Part shown: positions 1 through 8,694 of the stretch, piece after piece
Layout of the letters: every line of letters begins with the position of its first letter
How positions within the stretch are numbered: position 1 is the first letter of the stretch
From: Kribbella amoyensis
Lineage (GTDB): Bacteria > Actinomycetota > Actinomycetes > Propionibacteriales > Kribbellaceae
Reading direction: 5' to 3'
Length of the DNA: 64,000 nt
Assembly: GCF_007828865.1 (NCBI RefSeq)
Contig: NZ_VIVK01000001.1
Location: forward strand, 620,001-684,000
Translations under genes and position numbers: made by a program
Notes under the pieces: model-generated
The model's database searches: none
Seen by the model: the letters and a program-made list of their open reading frames with translations, nothing else
Told to the model about the DNA's origin: nothing

Positions 1-420
1 GCCGAGGTGGGCGGCCCGTTCCTCTGCCCGCCGGAACGCGCCGAGGGGCTGTGGTCCGACGCGCACCTGGCTCTCGGCGAAGCGCGGTACACCTTGGACC
101 ACGCGGACCACAGTCTGGCCTTGTACGCCGCCGATCCCCCGGCCCAGCGCAACCACGGCTCCGAGCGCATGGTCCACCTGCAGCAAGCCAAGGCGAGACT
201 GGAACTGGGCCAGCTCGACGGCGCTCGTGCTTCCATCGCCCCACTCCTCGCCGTCCCGTTGGAGTACAGGGTCCGCCCGCTGCTGCACCGCATCAGCGAG
301 CTGGCGGCCCAGCTGCGTACGCACCACTCACTCACCGACCCGGCCGCGCTCGATCTGCACACGACCCTCCGCGATTACCTCAACCGGCCCACCCGGCCTC
401 GTCGGCTGCTCCCGCGCTGA
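1..420 (+). CDS. C-terminal part of a TPR-like (regulator-type) protein, truncated by window start
   Basis: The reading frame is already open at base 1, so only the last 139 or so residues are present and the start lies upstream. What is visible is helical and resembles tetratricopeptide hairpins: alternating Ala/Leu-rich helices with a segment on learning the lengths of lists (LQQAKARLELGQLDGARASI) typical of the sensor part of actinobacterial XRE-TPR regulators. No DNA-binding domain is in view, so the regulator assignment is inference from the family this C-terminus usually belongs to. It ends 3 bp before the convergent end of the caspase-like gene, so the two genes are tail to tail. Confidence 0.5.
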   Translation, partial: AEVGGPFLCPPERAEGLWSDAHLALGEARYTLDHADHSLALYAADPPAQRNHGSERMVHLQQAKARLELGQLDGARASIAPLLAVPLEYRVRPLLHRISELAAQLRTHHSLTDPAALDLHTTLRDYLNRPTRPRRLLPR

Positions 421-423
421 GGT

Positions 424-2325
424 TCAGCCGGCTTTGACGGTGACGTCGCAGCCGTAGAACTCACCGAGGTACACCTGCTTGCTGCCTTGCGCGGCCAGGC
501 GGACCACGCGATTCGCCGGTTGGGCGGTACCGAAGGCGAGGTCGCGGCCGTCGGCGGCATCGCGGAGGACGAACTCGCAGCGGCCGTAGCTGTGGAAGTC
601 GGTGACCTCGACGAGGGCGCCCTTGTCGTTCGGCAGCGTGAACGCCTCGGTGTCGCCGGTGCCGGGATGCTGGGCGAACGGCAGCGCCTTCTGACCGCTG
701 CCGGACGTGTGCGTCGCCGCGCAGACCGAGGCGCTGGTGTCCACGCGGAAGGTCCCGGACTGGGCGATCTGGAAGGTCCGCTCCTCGAAGACCTGCTGGT
801 ACTCCTTCGTCTTCGCGCCCGTCTCCACGTCCGTCACGGTGAACGTGCAACCACCGTCGACGGCGTTGGTTCCGCGCAGTTGGACCCGCCAGGGCCCCGA
901 CTCGCTGAACTCCCCGGCCACCGAGTTGCCTGTCGACGAGCGCCCGTCCCCGTTCGTCAGCAGCACAACGGCAATCACCCCCGCCGCAACCACCACCATG
1001 GCGCCGACGATGGACGCGATCCGCCGACGCGGAGACCACCCCCACCAACCACGACGCCAAGCCTCACTCCCCGGCGGCTCCCCCGGGGGTTCAGCCTGCT
1101 CCGAGTCCGCACTCGCCTCCGCGCTGTCCTGTTCGCGCGCTGCAGACTCAGGCAGGTCCGCAGACGCGGTGCCTGACGGCGCTTGGTCTGAGGACGCCGT
1201 ACGTGACGGCGCTGCTTCGGCAGACGCGGTACCTGAGGACGCGGTACCTGAAGGCGCAGCACTCCTACCCGAAGGCGCCTCAGCTTCAGCAATCGCGACA
1301 GCGGGTGCCTCAGGAGCAGCGCTCGGGACGGCGGGCGGCTCGGGCGTGACGGTGGTGAGGGCGGCGGTGGCTGCGGCGGCTACTGAGCGGCTGTCGTCTT
1401 CGGTGAGGCGTTGGAGGGTTGCTTTTGCTGCCAGGCGGAGGCCGGCGTTGCGGCCTTGGAGGAGGCCGGTGAGTTCGGCGACCGCGCCGACCCTGAGAGT
1501 GGCGAGCGGGCTGTCGATCATCTGCAACAACTCGGCCGGCAGCGGCGCGGGATCGGTGACCGGGTGGCTTCGGCGGGCGAGGTAGAGCTCGCCCTGCATC
1601 TCCACGTCCCGGCTCGGGGTCTGTTGCGGATTCTGCTCCCGGACCCGGTCGAAGACGTACTCGTAGAGCTCGTTCAGCGACACCCAGCCGTCCTGGTCGA
1701 GGTCCGCGTCTCCACTCGCCAGGCCGTCCACCAACGCCGCGGTGAACACCGACGGCGAGGTGTGGTCGTCCGCGAGCCGGTCCCCCTCGAACGCGTATTC
1801 CGTCGCACTCGACGCCGTGATGACCGCCCGGCCGCGACCACCGCCCAACCGCCCACCGCCGAAGCTGTCCAGCACATGCGCGTCTCCAGCAGCGCGGACG
1901 GTAACGCCTTTGCTGAAAGCGCCTCCGTAGCAACAGTCGAGCAGCAGCACGACGCTCCGCGACCGGCTCATCCGCAGGCACCGCTGGACGAACTCGGCCG
2001 GTACCGCGGTGGAGCCGAGCCGGTTCGGCCGGGTGTTGGTGGCGGCGAAGAACAACTCGCCGGACTCGCTCTTCAGCCCGTGGCAGGAGAAGTGCAGCAG
2101 CAACACGTCGTCCGGCCGGCTGTCGGAGAACAGATCCTCGATCCGGCCCTCGATCACGTGCGCCGCCTCGTTCCGCACCACGTGCACGTCGAACCCACCG
2201 ATCGCGGGATCGCCGAGGACCTCGGCCAGCGCCCGCGCGTCGGCCGCGGGCGCCCGGAGCTGCCCCAGCCCCTCGTGCTCGTAGACGTCGTTGGCAACGA
2301 TCAACGCCGTGCGTCGCCCAGCCAT
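424..2325 (-). CDS. Membrane-anchored caspase-like (peptidase C14) protein with EF-hand
   Basis: 633 aa. Residues 1-250 form a caspase/metacaspase-like domain: the catalytic His is H82 in LHFSCHG and the Cys is C131 or C132 in LLLDCCYGGAF. Residues 208-219 are a canonical EF-hand loop (D208, D210, D212, G213, S216, E219), suggesting calcium control as in metacaspases. Residues 265-330 look like short HEAT-type helices, 330-430 are an Ala/Ser/Pro/Glu-rich linker, 436-457 a single membrane helix preceded by Arg residues, and the last 170 residues a small extracytoplasmic beta-rich domain. The protease should therefore face the cytoplasm. Such proteases act in regulated proteolysis or in cell-death defence in bacteria; which applies here cannot be told from sequence. 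No effector or gasdermin gene lies next to it. Confidence 0.85.
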   Translation of the reverse strand: MAGRRTALIVANDVYEHEGLGQLRAPAADARALAEVLGDPAIGGFDVHVVRNEAAHVIEGRIEDLFSDSRPDDVLLLHFSCHGLKSESGELFFAATNTRPNRLGSTAVPAEFVQRCLRMSRSRSVVLLLDCCYGGAFSKGVTVRAAGDAHVLDSFGGGRLGGGRGRAVITASSATEYAFEGDRLADDHTSPSVFTAALVDGLASGDADLDQDGWVSLNELYEYVFDRVREQNPQQTPSRDVEMQGELYLARRSHPVTDPAPLPAELLQMIDSPLATLRVGAVAELTGLLQGRNAGLRLAAKATLQRLTEDDSRSVAAAATAALTTVTPEPPAVPSAAPEAPAVAIAEAEAPSGRSAAPSGTASSGTASAEAAPSRTASSDQAPSGTASADLPESAAREQDSAEASADSEQAEPPGEPPGSEAWRRGWWGWSPRRRIASIVGAMVVVAAGVIAVVLLTNGDGRSSTGNSVAGEFSESGPWRVQLRGTNAVDGGCTFTVTDVETGAKTKEYQQVFEERTFQIAQSGTFRVDTSASVCAATHTSGSGQKALPFAQHPGTGDTEAFTLPNDKGALVEVTDFHSYGRCEFVLRDAADGRDLAFGTAQPANRVVRLAAQGSKQVYLGEFYGCDVTVKAG

Positions 2326-2399
2326 CCAGCCGCCCTCCCCTGGCGCGGAATGCCCGCTCTCCCCTCAGTGTGGGTCGCGGGCCGCCGACCGGCCAGACC

Positions 2400-4622
2400 T
2401 CAGGGCCGATAGGCGCGGACGGAGACCACGTGGGCCCGCGGCGCTCCGTTCGTGGCGCGAGCGGTCAGCCGCAGAGCGCTGACCGATCGCGGCTCGTCGA
2501 GGACGTGGTTGATCCGCCGCCGCCGATTCGCCCGGACCGACCCGACCGGCGCCCAGTTCCCGGACGCATCACGCGCCTCCAGGTCGTAGTCGCGAAGCAG
2601 GGTCGGGAGGATCTCGTTCGGCGACCGGTGGTGGTGCAGGTTGATCAGGTCCTCCTCCACGTCGTCGTCGAGGATCACCACGACCTCGCCGAGCTCGACC
2701 GGGTCCGGCCAGGTCAGGTCGAGGGTCGGCTCGGGATCCCAGGCCAGGTCCTCGGACATCCACATCTGCGGTCCGCCGTACGGGCGCGCATGGCCGCCGA
2801 TCGCCTTCTCCGCGGAGTACACCGACGATTCACCGGTGACGCGCACGCACAGGCCGGCGCGCCGCAGGACGTGCTTCCACTCGCGAAACTGTTCGGTGTA
2901 CTGCTCGTCCGGGGCCGGGTCACGATGGGCCAGGTAGATCATGCCGGGCAGCGCCGTCTCCGCCGTGTGGACGGAAACCGAGGGGTTTGCCTTCAGCACG
3001 ATCACCGCGTTCGCCGGGACCTCCGGACGCCAGCTGAGCGGCACCTGGATCCAGCGCTTCTCCCCGGCCGGCACGTCCACGGAGCACGAGTCCACCAGCT
3101 CCACCGGCAGGTAGTTCTGCGGCTTCAGCGGATCGTGCAACTCCACCGTCAGCGACGTCGCCTCCCTCACGTCCACCAGGAATTCCAGACCGTCGAGCGC
3201 CGGGTCCACCGGCAGCACCATCGCCAGGTCCGTTGCCAGCGGCATCGTTCCCGCCGACACCTCGACGGCCGGCCGCCGGTACGTCGAGGACGCGGTGACC
3301 GTCGCCGCCAGGGCCAGGTTGTCCGGATCGTCGTCGACCACGCCGAGCACCGACGCGTCGGCCCGGCGCAGCGCGTTCCGCATCAGCTCGAACCGCTCGG
3401 TGGCCAGCTGGCGCGGCGTGAGTCCGTTGCGTGCGGCAACCGCCGACGCGATCCCGACCGCCTCGCCGAGAACCGCGCAGGTCGCCATCACCCGGGTCGT
3501 CCCGAACGCCACGTGGCTCGCGCTGATGTTCCGGCCGGCCACCCACAGGTTCGGCACGTTCCGCGAGTACAGCGAGCGCAACGGGATGTGGTAGTTCCCG
3601 TCCGGGTGCCAGTGCTTCGAACCGCGCTCGCTCGCGTACACCCCGCCGGGCGGGTGCAGGTCGATCGACCAGCCGCCGAACGCGACCCGGTCCTCGAACT
3701 CGGCCTGCCCGAGCACGTCGTGCTGGGTGAGCACGTGGTCCCCGACGAACCGCCGGTACTCGCGCTTGCCCGGGACCGCGCCGATCCACTCCAGCGTCAG
3801 GTTGTCGGCGTCGAAGCGGCCGGAGTTCTTCAGGTAGTCCCAGATCCCGTAGACGACGGCCTGCAGCTCGTCCCGGATCCGCTCGTTGTCGCCGACGACG
3901 TCGAGCTCGCCGCCCCACTCGATCCACCAGTACGAGCACCCGTTCGCCTCGGTCCGGATCACCCGGCGGTCCGGGATCGCGGTCTCGGTGATGTCCTTGG
4001 CGAACGACGGCGGCACGAACCGGACCGGCTCGCCGGCGTCCTTGGTGTAGAAGAGGATCGTGCTGCCGAGGGTGTTCTGGTCCGGGATCTCCGGCGCCCA
4101 CGACTCGTCGTACTCCGAGCGCGGTTCCCGCCCGGTCCGGTACTCCGCGCCGGCGAGGTGGCCGACCAGGCCGTCGCCGCTGCAGTCGGCGAAGACCGGG
4201 CTGTGGAAGGTGATCTCCTTCTCCGACCCCATCTGCCAGCCGGTGACCGAGGTGATCTCGCCGTCGGCGGTGGCGAGGGTGCGGACGTCGGTGTTGAGGA
4301 ACAGGGTGATGTTCGGCTCGGCGCGGACCGCTTCGAGCAGTACCAGGTCCCAGTAGTACGGGTTGCCCTCCGGGTTGCGGTACTGGTTCTCGACGAACAG
4401 CTCGCCCATGATGCCGGTCTCCCGGGCGAAGTGCTGGACCCCGTGCGCGGTGGCGCCGCACACCCAGACCCGGACCTCGCTGGAGGAGTTGCCGCCGAGC
4501 ACCGGGCGGTTCTGCACCAGGGCGACCGTACTGCCTTGCCGGGCGGCGCCGATCGCGGCGCAGATCCCGGCCAGGCCGCCGCCGACGACGGTCAGATCGG
4601 AGTGGACGTCGAGCTGCTGCAT
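2400..4622 (-). CDS. FAD-dependent oxidoreductase (PF12831-type)
   Basis: 740 aa, starting at the ATG preceded by GAAAGG; the frame is open further upstream but that part is antisense to the regulator. The N-terminus has a Rossmann dinucleotide motif (TVVGGGLAGICAAIGAARQG) followed by the conserved GGNSSSEVR segment typical of FAD_oxidored family members found in sugar-catabolic operons. A flavin domain occupies about 1-480 and a beta-rich domain, probably carbohydrate-binding-like, the remainder. It is the last gene of a six-gene operon starting with the binding protein at 9995, 23 bp after the RpiR regulator. Likely role: oxidation of the imported sugar or sugar acid in the cytoplasm. Substrate unknown; family assignment is firm, role is inferred from context. 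Confidence 0.85.
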   Translation of the reverse strand: MQQLDVHSDLTVVGGGLAGICAAIGAARQGSTVALVQNRPVLGGNSSSEVRVWVCGATAHGVQHFARETGIMGELFVENQYRNPEGNPYYWDLVLLEAVRAEPNITLFLNTDVRTLATADGEITSVTGWQMGSEKEITFHSPVFADCSGDGLVGHLAGAEYRTGREPRSEYDESWAPEIPDQNTLGSTILFYTKDAGEPVRFVPPSFAKDITETAIPDRRVIRTEANGCSYWWIEWGGELDVVGDNERIRDELQAVVYGIWDYLKNSGRFDADNLTLEWIGAVPGKREYRRFVGDHVLTQHDVLGQAEFEDRVAFGGWSIDLHPPGGVYASERGSKHWHPDGNYHIPLRSLYSRNVPNLWVAGRNISASHVAFGTTRVMATCAVLGEAVGIASAVAARNGLTPRQLATERFELMRNALRRADASVLGVVDDDPDNLALAATVTASSTYRRPAVEVSAGTMPLATDLAMVLPVDPALDGLEFLVDVREATSLTVELHDPLKPQNYLPVELVDSCSVDVPAGEKRWIQVPLSWRPEVPANAVIVLKANPSVSVHTAETALPGMIYLAHRDPAPDEQYTEQFREWKHVLRRAGLCVRVTGESSVYSAEKAIGGHARPYGGPQMWMSEDLAWDPEPTLDLTWPDPVELGEVVVILDDDVEEDLINLHHHRSPNEILPTLLRDYDLEARDASGNWAPVGSVRANRRRRINHVLDEPRSVSALRLTARATNGAPRAHVVSVRAYRP

Positions 4623-4645
4623 GCAGGCACCTTTCAGAGGTGTGG

Positions 4646-5536
4646 TCAGGTGTCGGGGTGCCGGACGACCGGTTGGCCGGGTCCGTTCGGGTGGTTCGCG
4701 GTCAGGTGGTCCGGGACGCGCTGCGCGACCAGGACGAACAGCAGGCCGGCCGTGAGCGTGTCGCTGGCCCGGCCGGCGAAGAACTCGGTCCAGGTGCCGC
4801 CGACCTGGGTCCCGGTGTCCAGCGAGATGTCGGCGAGTTCCCCGATCGGCGAGCTCGGGACGCCGGTGATCGCGACCGTCAGCGCGCCCTCGTCGTGCGA
4901 CCGGCGGACGAACTCCAGCCCGGTCTGGTCGATCCCGGACCGGGTGACCAGCAGGGCGACGTCGCCCGGTCCGAGCAGGCCGCCCGCGATCTGCGACGAC
5001 TGCGGGCCGTCGAAGAACCAGACCGGGATGCCGATCCGGAGCAACCGGATGTACAGCTCCCGGGCCGGGATCGCGTCGCCCCACTCGCCGTAGATGTGGG
5101 TCCGCCGGGCTCCCGCGATCGCGTCCGCGACCCGGGTGGCGGCGGCCAGGTCGATCGACGCGAGCGCGTTCCGGAGCGCGTTCGCCTGGGTGCTGGCGAG
5201 GACGTTCAGCACCTGGTCGGGCGGATCCGCGGGCCCGATCGCCAGACCGATGTCGCCGGCCCAGCCGGCCTCCAGGCCGCGGCCGATCTCCATCGCCACC
5301 GCGGCCCGCAACGCCGGGTACCCGGCGAAGCCGAGGTGCGCGGACAACCGGGTGACCGTGGCCGCGGACGTGCCCGCGGCCTCGGCCAGCTTGGTGATCG
5401 AGCCGCGGGCGACCTCGTCCGGGTGGGCGAGGACGTGTTCGGCGACCCGTTGCATCGCGCCGTTCAGGTCGGGCAGGGCCCGCTTGACCAGCTGCAACGG
5501 GCTCGGGCTGCCGGCCCTCGACTCGGTACTGTCCAT
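4646..5536 (-). CDS. RpiR/MurR-family transcriptional regulator with SIS domain
   Basis: About 296 aa from the ATG at 5536, chosen because GGGAG sits 5 bp upstream; an in-frame ATG at 5548 is possible. Residues 15-90 are the helix-turn-helix domain (TKLAEAAGTSAATVTRLSAH) and about 115-260 a SIS sugar-phosphate-binding domain (IYGEWGDAIPARELYIRL). RpiR regulators sense phosphorylated sugars and usually repress, sometimes activate, catabolic genes. It is embedded in the operon it most probably controls, between the unknown beta-rich gene and the FAD oxidoreductase, which would make it autoregulated. The operon promoter near 10040 carries a candidate RpiR-type inverted repeat. Confidence 0.88.
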   Translation of the reverse strand: MDSTESRAGSPSPLQLVKRALPDLNGAMQRVAEHVLAHPDEVARGSITKLAEAAGTSAATVTRLSAHLGFAGYPALRAAVAMEIGRGLEAGWAGDIGLAIGPADPPDQVLNVLASTQANALRNALASIDLAAATRVADAIAGARRTHIYGEWGDAIPARELYIRLLRIGIPVWFFDGPQSSQIAGGLLGPGDVALLVTRSGIDQTGLEFVRRSHDEGALTVAITGVPSSPIGELADISLDTGTQVGGTWTEFFAGRASDTLTAGLLFVLVAQRVPDHLTANHPNGPGQPVVRHPDT

Positions 5537-5558
5537 CTCGTCTCCCATCCGGCGATCA

Positions 5559-6932
5559 TCACGTATAGACGAACTGGGCGCTCGCCACACCGTCGGTGTC
5601 GCTGACCAGCCGGACCCAGTGCGCGCTGAACCCGGGCGGGAAGACGTGCGTGACGATCCGGCCCGGCTCGACCGTGAACTGCTCCACCGCGCCGAACCGG
5701 CCGTGGCCGTGGAAGTCCAGCTCGAGCGTGATCCGCAGGGGGGTGTCGCCGAAGTTCTCCAGGTGCAGGCACTTGTTGTCGAACCCGGTCATCAGGTACG
5801 GGTCGGACGGCACGCCCGCCTCGACCGGGCTCTCCCACCACGGGCCGCCCCAGCCGGCCGGCTTGCCGAAGTTCCACAGGTCGTCGGTCTTGCCGAACCA
5901 CAGCCCGGACTGCGGCTCGGCCGTGGTCGGGTTGAGCCCGTGGCTGGGCGAGGCGTTGTCGGCGCCGGCGACGAACATCCCGCGCCAGGAGCAGAAGTCG
6001 CCGAGTACCCACAGGTGCGTGGAGATCGGCCGGACGCCCCAGACCCGGCCGCCGTACGCCCACGGGGACAGCTCGTAGAACATCCCGTGGTGGTCGACCA
6101 GCAGCCGCTCGTGCTCGACCTCGCGGATCCGCGGCCACTCGGTCTGCCACTTGTGGTCGAAGCAGTGCGACGCCTTCGGCAGCCGGTACCGGGTCCACTG
6201 CCCGTCGGACTCGGTGAACACCTCCAGGATCGCGGACGCCTGGTCCCAGCCGGTCGCGAAGATGGTGCCGCCGAACTCGTGCCGGCCGCCGATCGCGGTG
6301 AACGGCTTGCGGGCCAGGATCCGCCAGGACGTCCCGTCGTACTCCGCGAGCCGGCCGCGGGCCTGCCGGTTGTCCCAGTCGGCCTCCTCGTACTCGTTCG
6401 AGCAGACCACCAACCGGCCGAAGGACGTGTAGCAGTCCTTGTAGTGCACCTTCATCTCGCCGTCGGTCTCGAGCTCGGTGTTGAGGTCGAAGACCTGGAC
6501 GCACTCGTACGTGGTGAGGTCGAGCTCGAACACCTCGCCCTCCATGCACAGCACGTACACGTGGGTGTCCGGCTTGGTCAGGTGCCGCGACGTGCCGCAC
6601 ACCCGCAGCGGCTGGAGCTCGGGGATGGTGGTGATCTTGTGGTTCTCGTCGATCACGTGCGGACCGAGCACCAGCTGTGAGGTCGGGAAGTGCACGAACC
6701 GGTTGGTGTACGTACCGTCCACGCCGAGCGTCTCCGGCACGATCTCCATCGTGAAGTCCGGCTCGATCCGGCGCAGGCTCACCCCGCCGCCGCTGTGGGC
6801 CTTGTGCGAGTTGTAGTTCTGGACGTAGAGCTTCCCGTTCCACGGCATCAGCGAACCGATGCCGAGCTCGCTGCGCGGCGGACCGAAGTCCCCGATCTGC
6901 GCGAGCGACGGGAAGACACCTGAGACGTTCAC
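5559..6932 (-). CDS. Unknown protein, beta-propeller-like, in sugar ABC operon
   Basis: 457 aa from the GTG at 6932; GGAGGAG lies 6 bp upstream, which argues against the TTG two codons earlier. No signal peptide or membrane segment. The sequence consists of regularly spaced short strands rich in W, G, T and aromatic residues (for example PDTHVYVLCMEGEVFELDL and GRLAEYDGTSWRILARKPF), as in seven-bladed propellers, with a separate C-terminal beta-sandwich-like end (about 390-457). I cannot name a family. It lies between permease and regulator genes (gap to the permease 12 bp), so it is translated with the transporter and is probably cytoplasmic; a lyase or epimerase with a propeller fold is one possibility, but this is speculative. 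Confidence 0.6.
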   Translation of the reverse strand: MNVSGVFPSLAQIGDFGPPRSELGIGSLMPWNGKLYVQNYNSHKAHSGGGVSLRRIEPDFTMEIVPETLGVDGTYTNRFVHFPTSQLVLGPHVIDENHKITTIPELQPLRVCGTSRHLTKPDTHVYVLCMEGEVFELDLTTYECVQVFDLNTELETDGEMKVHYKDCYTSFGRLVVCSNEYEEADWDNRQARGRLAEYDGTSWRILARKPFTAIGGRHEFGGTIFATGWDQASAILEVFTESDGQWTRYRLPKASHCFDHKWQTEWPRIREVEHERLLVDHHGMFYELSPWAYGGRVWGVRPISTHLWVLGDFCSWRGMFVAGADNASPSHGLNPTTAEPQSGLWFGKTDDLWNFGKPAGWGGPWWESPVEAGVPSDPYLMTGFDNKCLHLENFGDTPLRITLELDFHGHGRFGAVEQFTVEPGRIVTHVFPPGFSAHWVRLVSDTDGVASAQFVYT

Positions 6933-6944
6933 GGACAACTCCTC

Positions 6945-7769
6945 CTACTTGATCCCGGTATGGGTCATGGCGGCGATGAAGCGGCGTTGCAGCAGGACGA
7001 AGACGAGCAGTACCGGCACGATCGAGACCACCGAGGCGGCCATCGTCAGTCCGGGCGCGATCTGGCCCTGCTCGTCGACGAAGTTGGTCAGGCTGAGCGG
7101 CAGCGTGTAGTTGTCCGGGCTGCTGATCAGGACCAGCGGGGTCTCGTAGTCGTTCCAGGACCAGACGAAGGCGAGGATCCCGAGCGCGCTCAGGACCGGG
7201 GTCGCCAGCGGCAGGTAGATCCGGCTGAAGATCTGCCACTCGTTCGCGCCGTCCATCCGGGCCGCCTCGGCGAACTCGGCCGGCTGGCTGACGAAGAACT
7301 GCCGCATCAGGAAGGTCCCGAGCACGGTGAACATGCCGGGCAGGATCAGCGCCCACAACGTGTCGTACAGCCCGAGCTTCTGGAAGTAGATGAACCGCGG
7401 CACCAGCAGCAGCTGGGCCGGGATGATCGCGGTCGCCAGGTACAGCAGGAACAGCTTGTCCCGGCCCTTGAACGTCATCCGGGCGAACGCGTACCCGGCC
7501 ATCGTGGCGGTGAGCAACTCGCCCGCGACCCGGAGGGCGGCGACGAAGACGGACCGCCCGAACGACGCCAGCACCGAGGTCTCACCGACCAGCACGGTCT
7601 TGAAGTTGTCCCACTGGAACGGATCCGGGATCCACTGCATCGGGATCTTGTACGCGTCCACGTCCGCCTTCAACGCGGTCGACAGCATCCACGCGAACGG
7701 CGCGAGGAAGGCGATCGCCAGGATCCACAACGGGATCCCCCAGTACCATTTCGCGGCCTTGTCAGTCAT
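6945..7769 (-). CDS. Carbohydrate ABC transporter permease (MalG type)
   Basis: 274 aa integral membrane protein with six predicted helices. The cytoplasmic EAA loop that docks the ATPase is clear (EFAEAARMDGANEWQIFSRI), and the C-terminus ends in the usual QRRFIAAMTHTGIK-type tail. It overlaps the upstream permease gene by 8 bp, implying translational coupling. Together with its partner it forms the membrane channel of a CUT1-type sugar importer whose ATPase is not in this operon and is probably a shared MsiK-like protein elsewhere, as is common in actinobacteria. Confidence 0.93.
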   Translation of the reverse strand: MTDKAAKWYWGIPLWILAIAFLAPFAWMLSTALKADVDAYKIPMQWIPDPFQWDNFKTVLVGETSVLASFGRSVFVAALRVAGELLTATMAGYAFARMTFKGRDKLFLLYLATAIIPAQLLLVPRFIYFQKLGLYDTLWALILPGMFTVLGTFLMRQFFVSQPAEFAEAARMDGANEWQIFSRIYLPLATPVLSALGILAFVWSWNDYETPLVLISSPDNYTLPLSLTNFVDEQGQIAPGLTMAASVVSIVPVLLVFVLLQRRFIAAMTHTGIK

Positions 7770-8694
7770 TGAGCGCCCTTCCTCGCTGCGCCCGCCAGGT
7801 CAGTAGGGTCAGCGCCAGCACCCCGACGAACGTCACCAGGCCGATCGCGGAGGCGTAGCCGAACCGGTAGAACTGGAAGCCGGTCTGGTACATGTAGTAC
7901 GAGATGGTGGTGGTCGCATCGCCCGGGCCACCGGCGGTGATCAGTGCGATCAGGCCGAACCCCTGGGACGCCCCGATGATCAGCGTGACCATCAGGAAGA
8001 CCGTTGTCGGCAGCAACGAAGGCCAGGTGATGGTACGGAACTTGGCCCACACCCCGGCGCCGTCGATGTCGGCCGCCTCGTACAGCTGCCGCGGCGCGTC
8101 CTGCAACGCGGACAGGTAGATCAGCGAGCAGTACCCGACCCCGCCCCAGACCGCCATCACGATCAGCGCCGGCAGCGCCCAGTGCGACGAGGCGAACCAG
8201 CCCGGCTGGATCCCGAACACGTCCAGCACCTGGTTGACCAGGCCGGCCTTCGGGTTCATCAGCATCAGCCAGGTCATCCCGACCGCGACCACGTTGACGA
8301 TGTACGGCAGGAAGAAGATCGCCCGCAGCACGGCCCGGCCCGGCAACGGCCGGTTCAGCGCGATTCCGAGCGCGAGGCCGAGGATCACGGTCAGCGGAAC
8401 GCTCACCCCGACGTACACCAGGGTCAGGCCGACCGCGCTCCAGAAGCCGGGGTCGCGGGCGATCGCGGCGAAGTTGTCCAGCCCGTTGAAGGTGATCCCG
8501 CCGAGCCCGGAGACCAGGTTCCAGTCGGTGAAGGCGAGCACGATCACACTGACCAGCGGGATCAGCGTGAAGGCGAGCACGCCGAGCAGGTTCGGGGCGA
8601 TGAAGAGGAACCCGATCCAGCCGCGCGGCTTGATCCCGGGCGCCTTCTCGGCCCGGACGGCGGGGGCCGCGGCGACGGTGGCCGTCGTGGTCAT
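7762..8694 (-). CDS. Carbohydrate ABC transporter permease (MalF type)
   Basis: 310 aa; the ATG at 8694 overlaps the stop of the binding-protein gene in an ATGA junction, so the long upstream open frame is not coding. The N-terminus is cytoplasmic (about 30 residues) followed by six membrane helices. The EAA loop (LYEAADIDGAGVWAKFRTI) precedes the last two helices, as in MalF/UgpA-like proteins. Partner of the MalG-type permease immediately downstream. Confidence 0.93.
   Translation of the reverse strand: MTTTATVAAAPAVRAEKAPGIKPRGWIGFLFIAPNLLGVLAFTLIPLVSVIVLAFTDWNLVSGLGGITFNGLDNFAAIARDPGFWSAVGLTLVYVGVSVPLTVILGLALGIALNRPLPGRAVLRAIFFLPYIVNVVAVGMTWLMLMNPKAGLVNQVLDVFGIQPGWFASSHWALPALIVMAVWGGVGYCSLIYLSALQDAPRQLYEAADIDGAGVWAKFRTITWPSLLPTTVFLMVTLIIGASQGFGLIALITAGGPGDATTTISYYMYQTGFQFYRFGYASAIGLVTFVGVLALTLLTWRAQRGRALND

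Noticed and set aside
2370-5093. 907-aa plus-strand open frame over the FAD oxidoreductase and RpiR genes
   Set aside because: Arg/Val-rich shadow of real genes on the other strand with no family motifs; the minus-strand frames carry clear domains.
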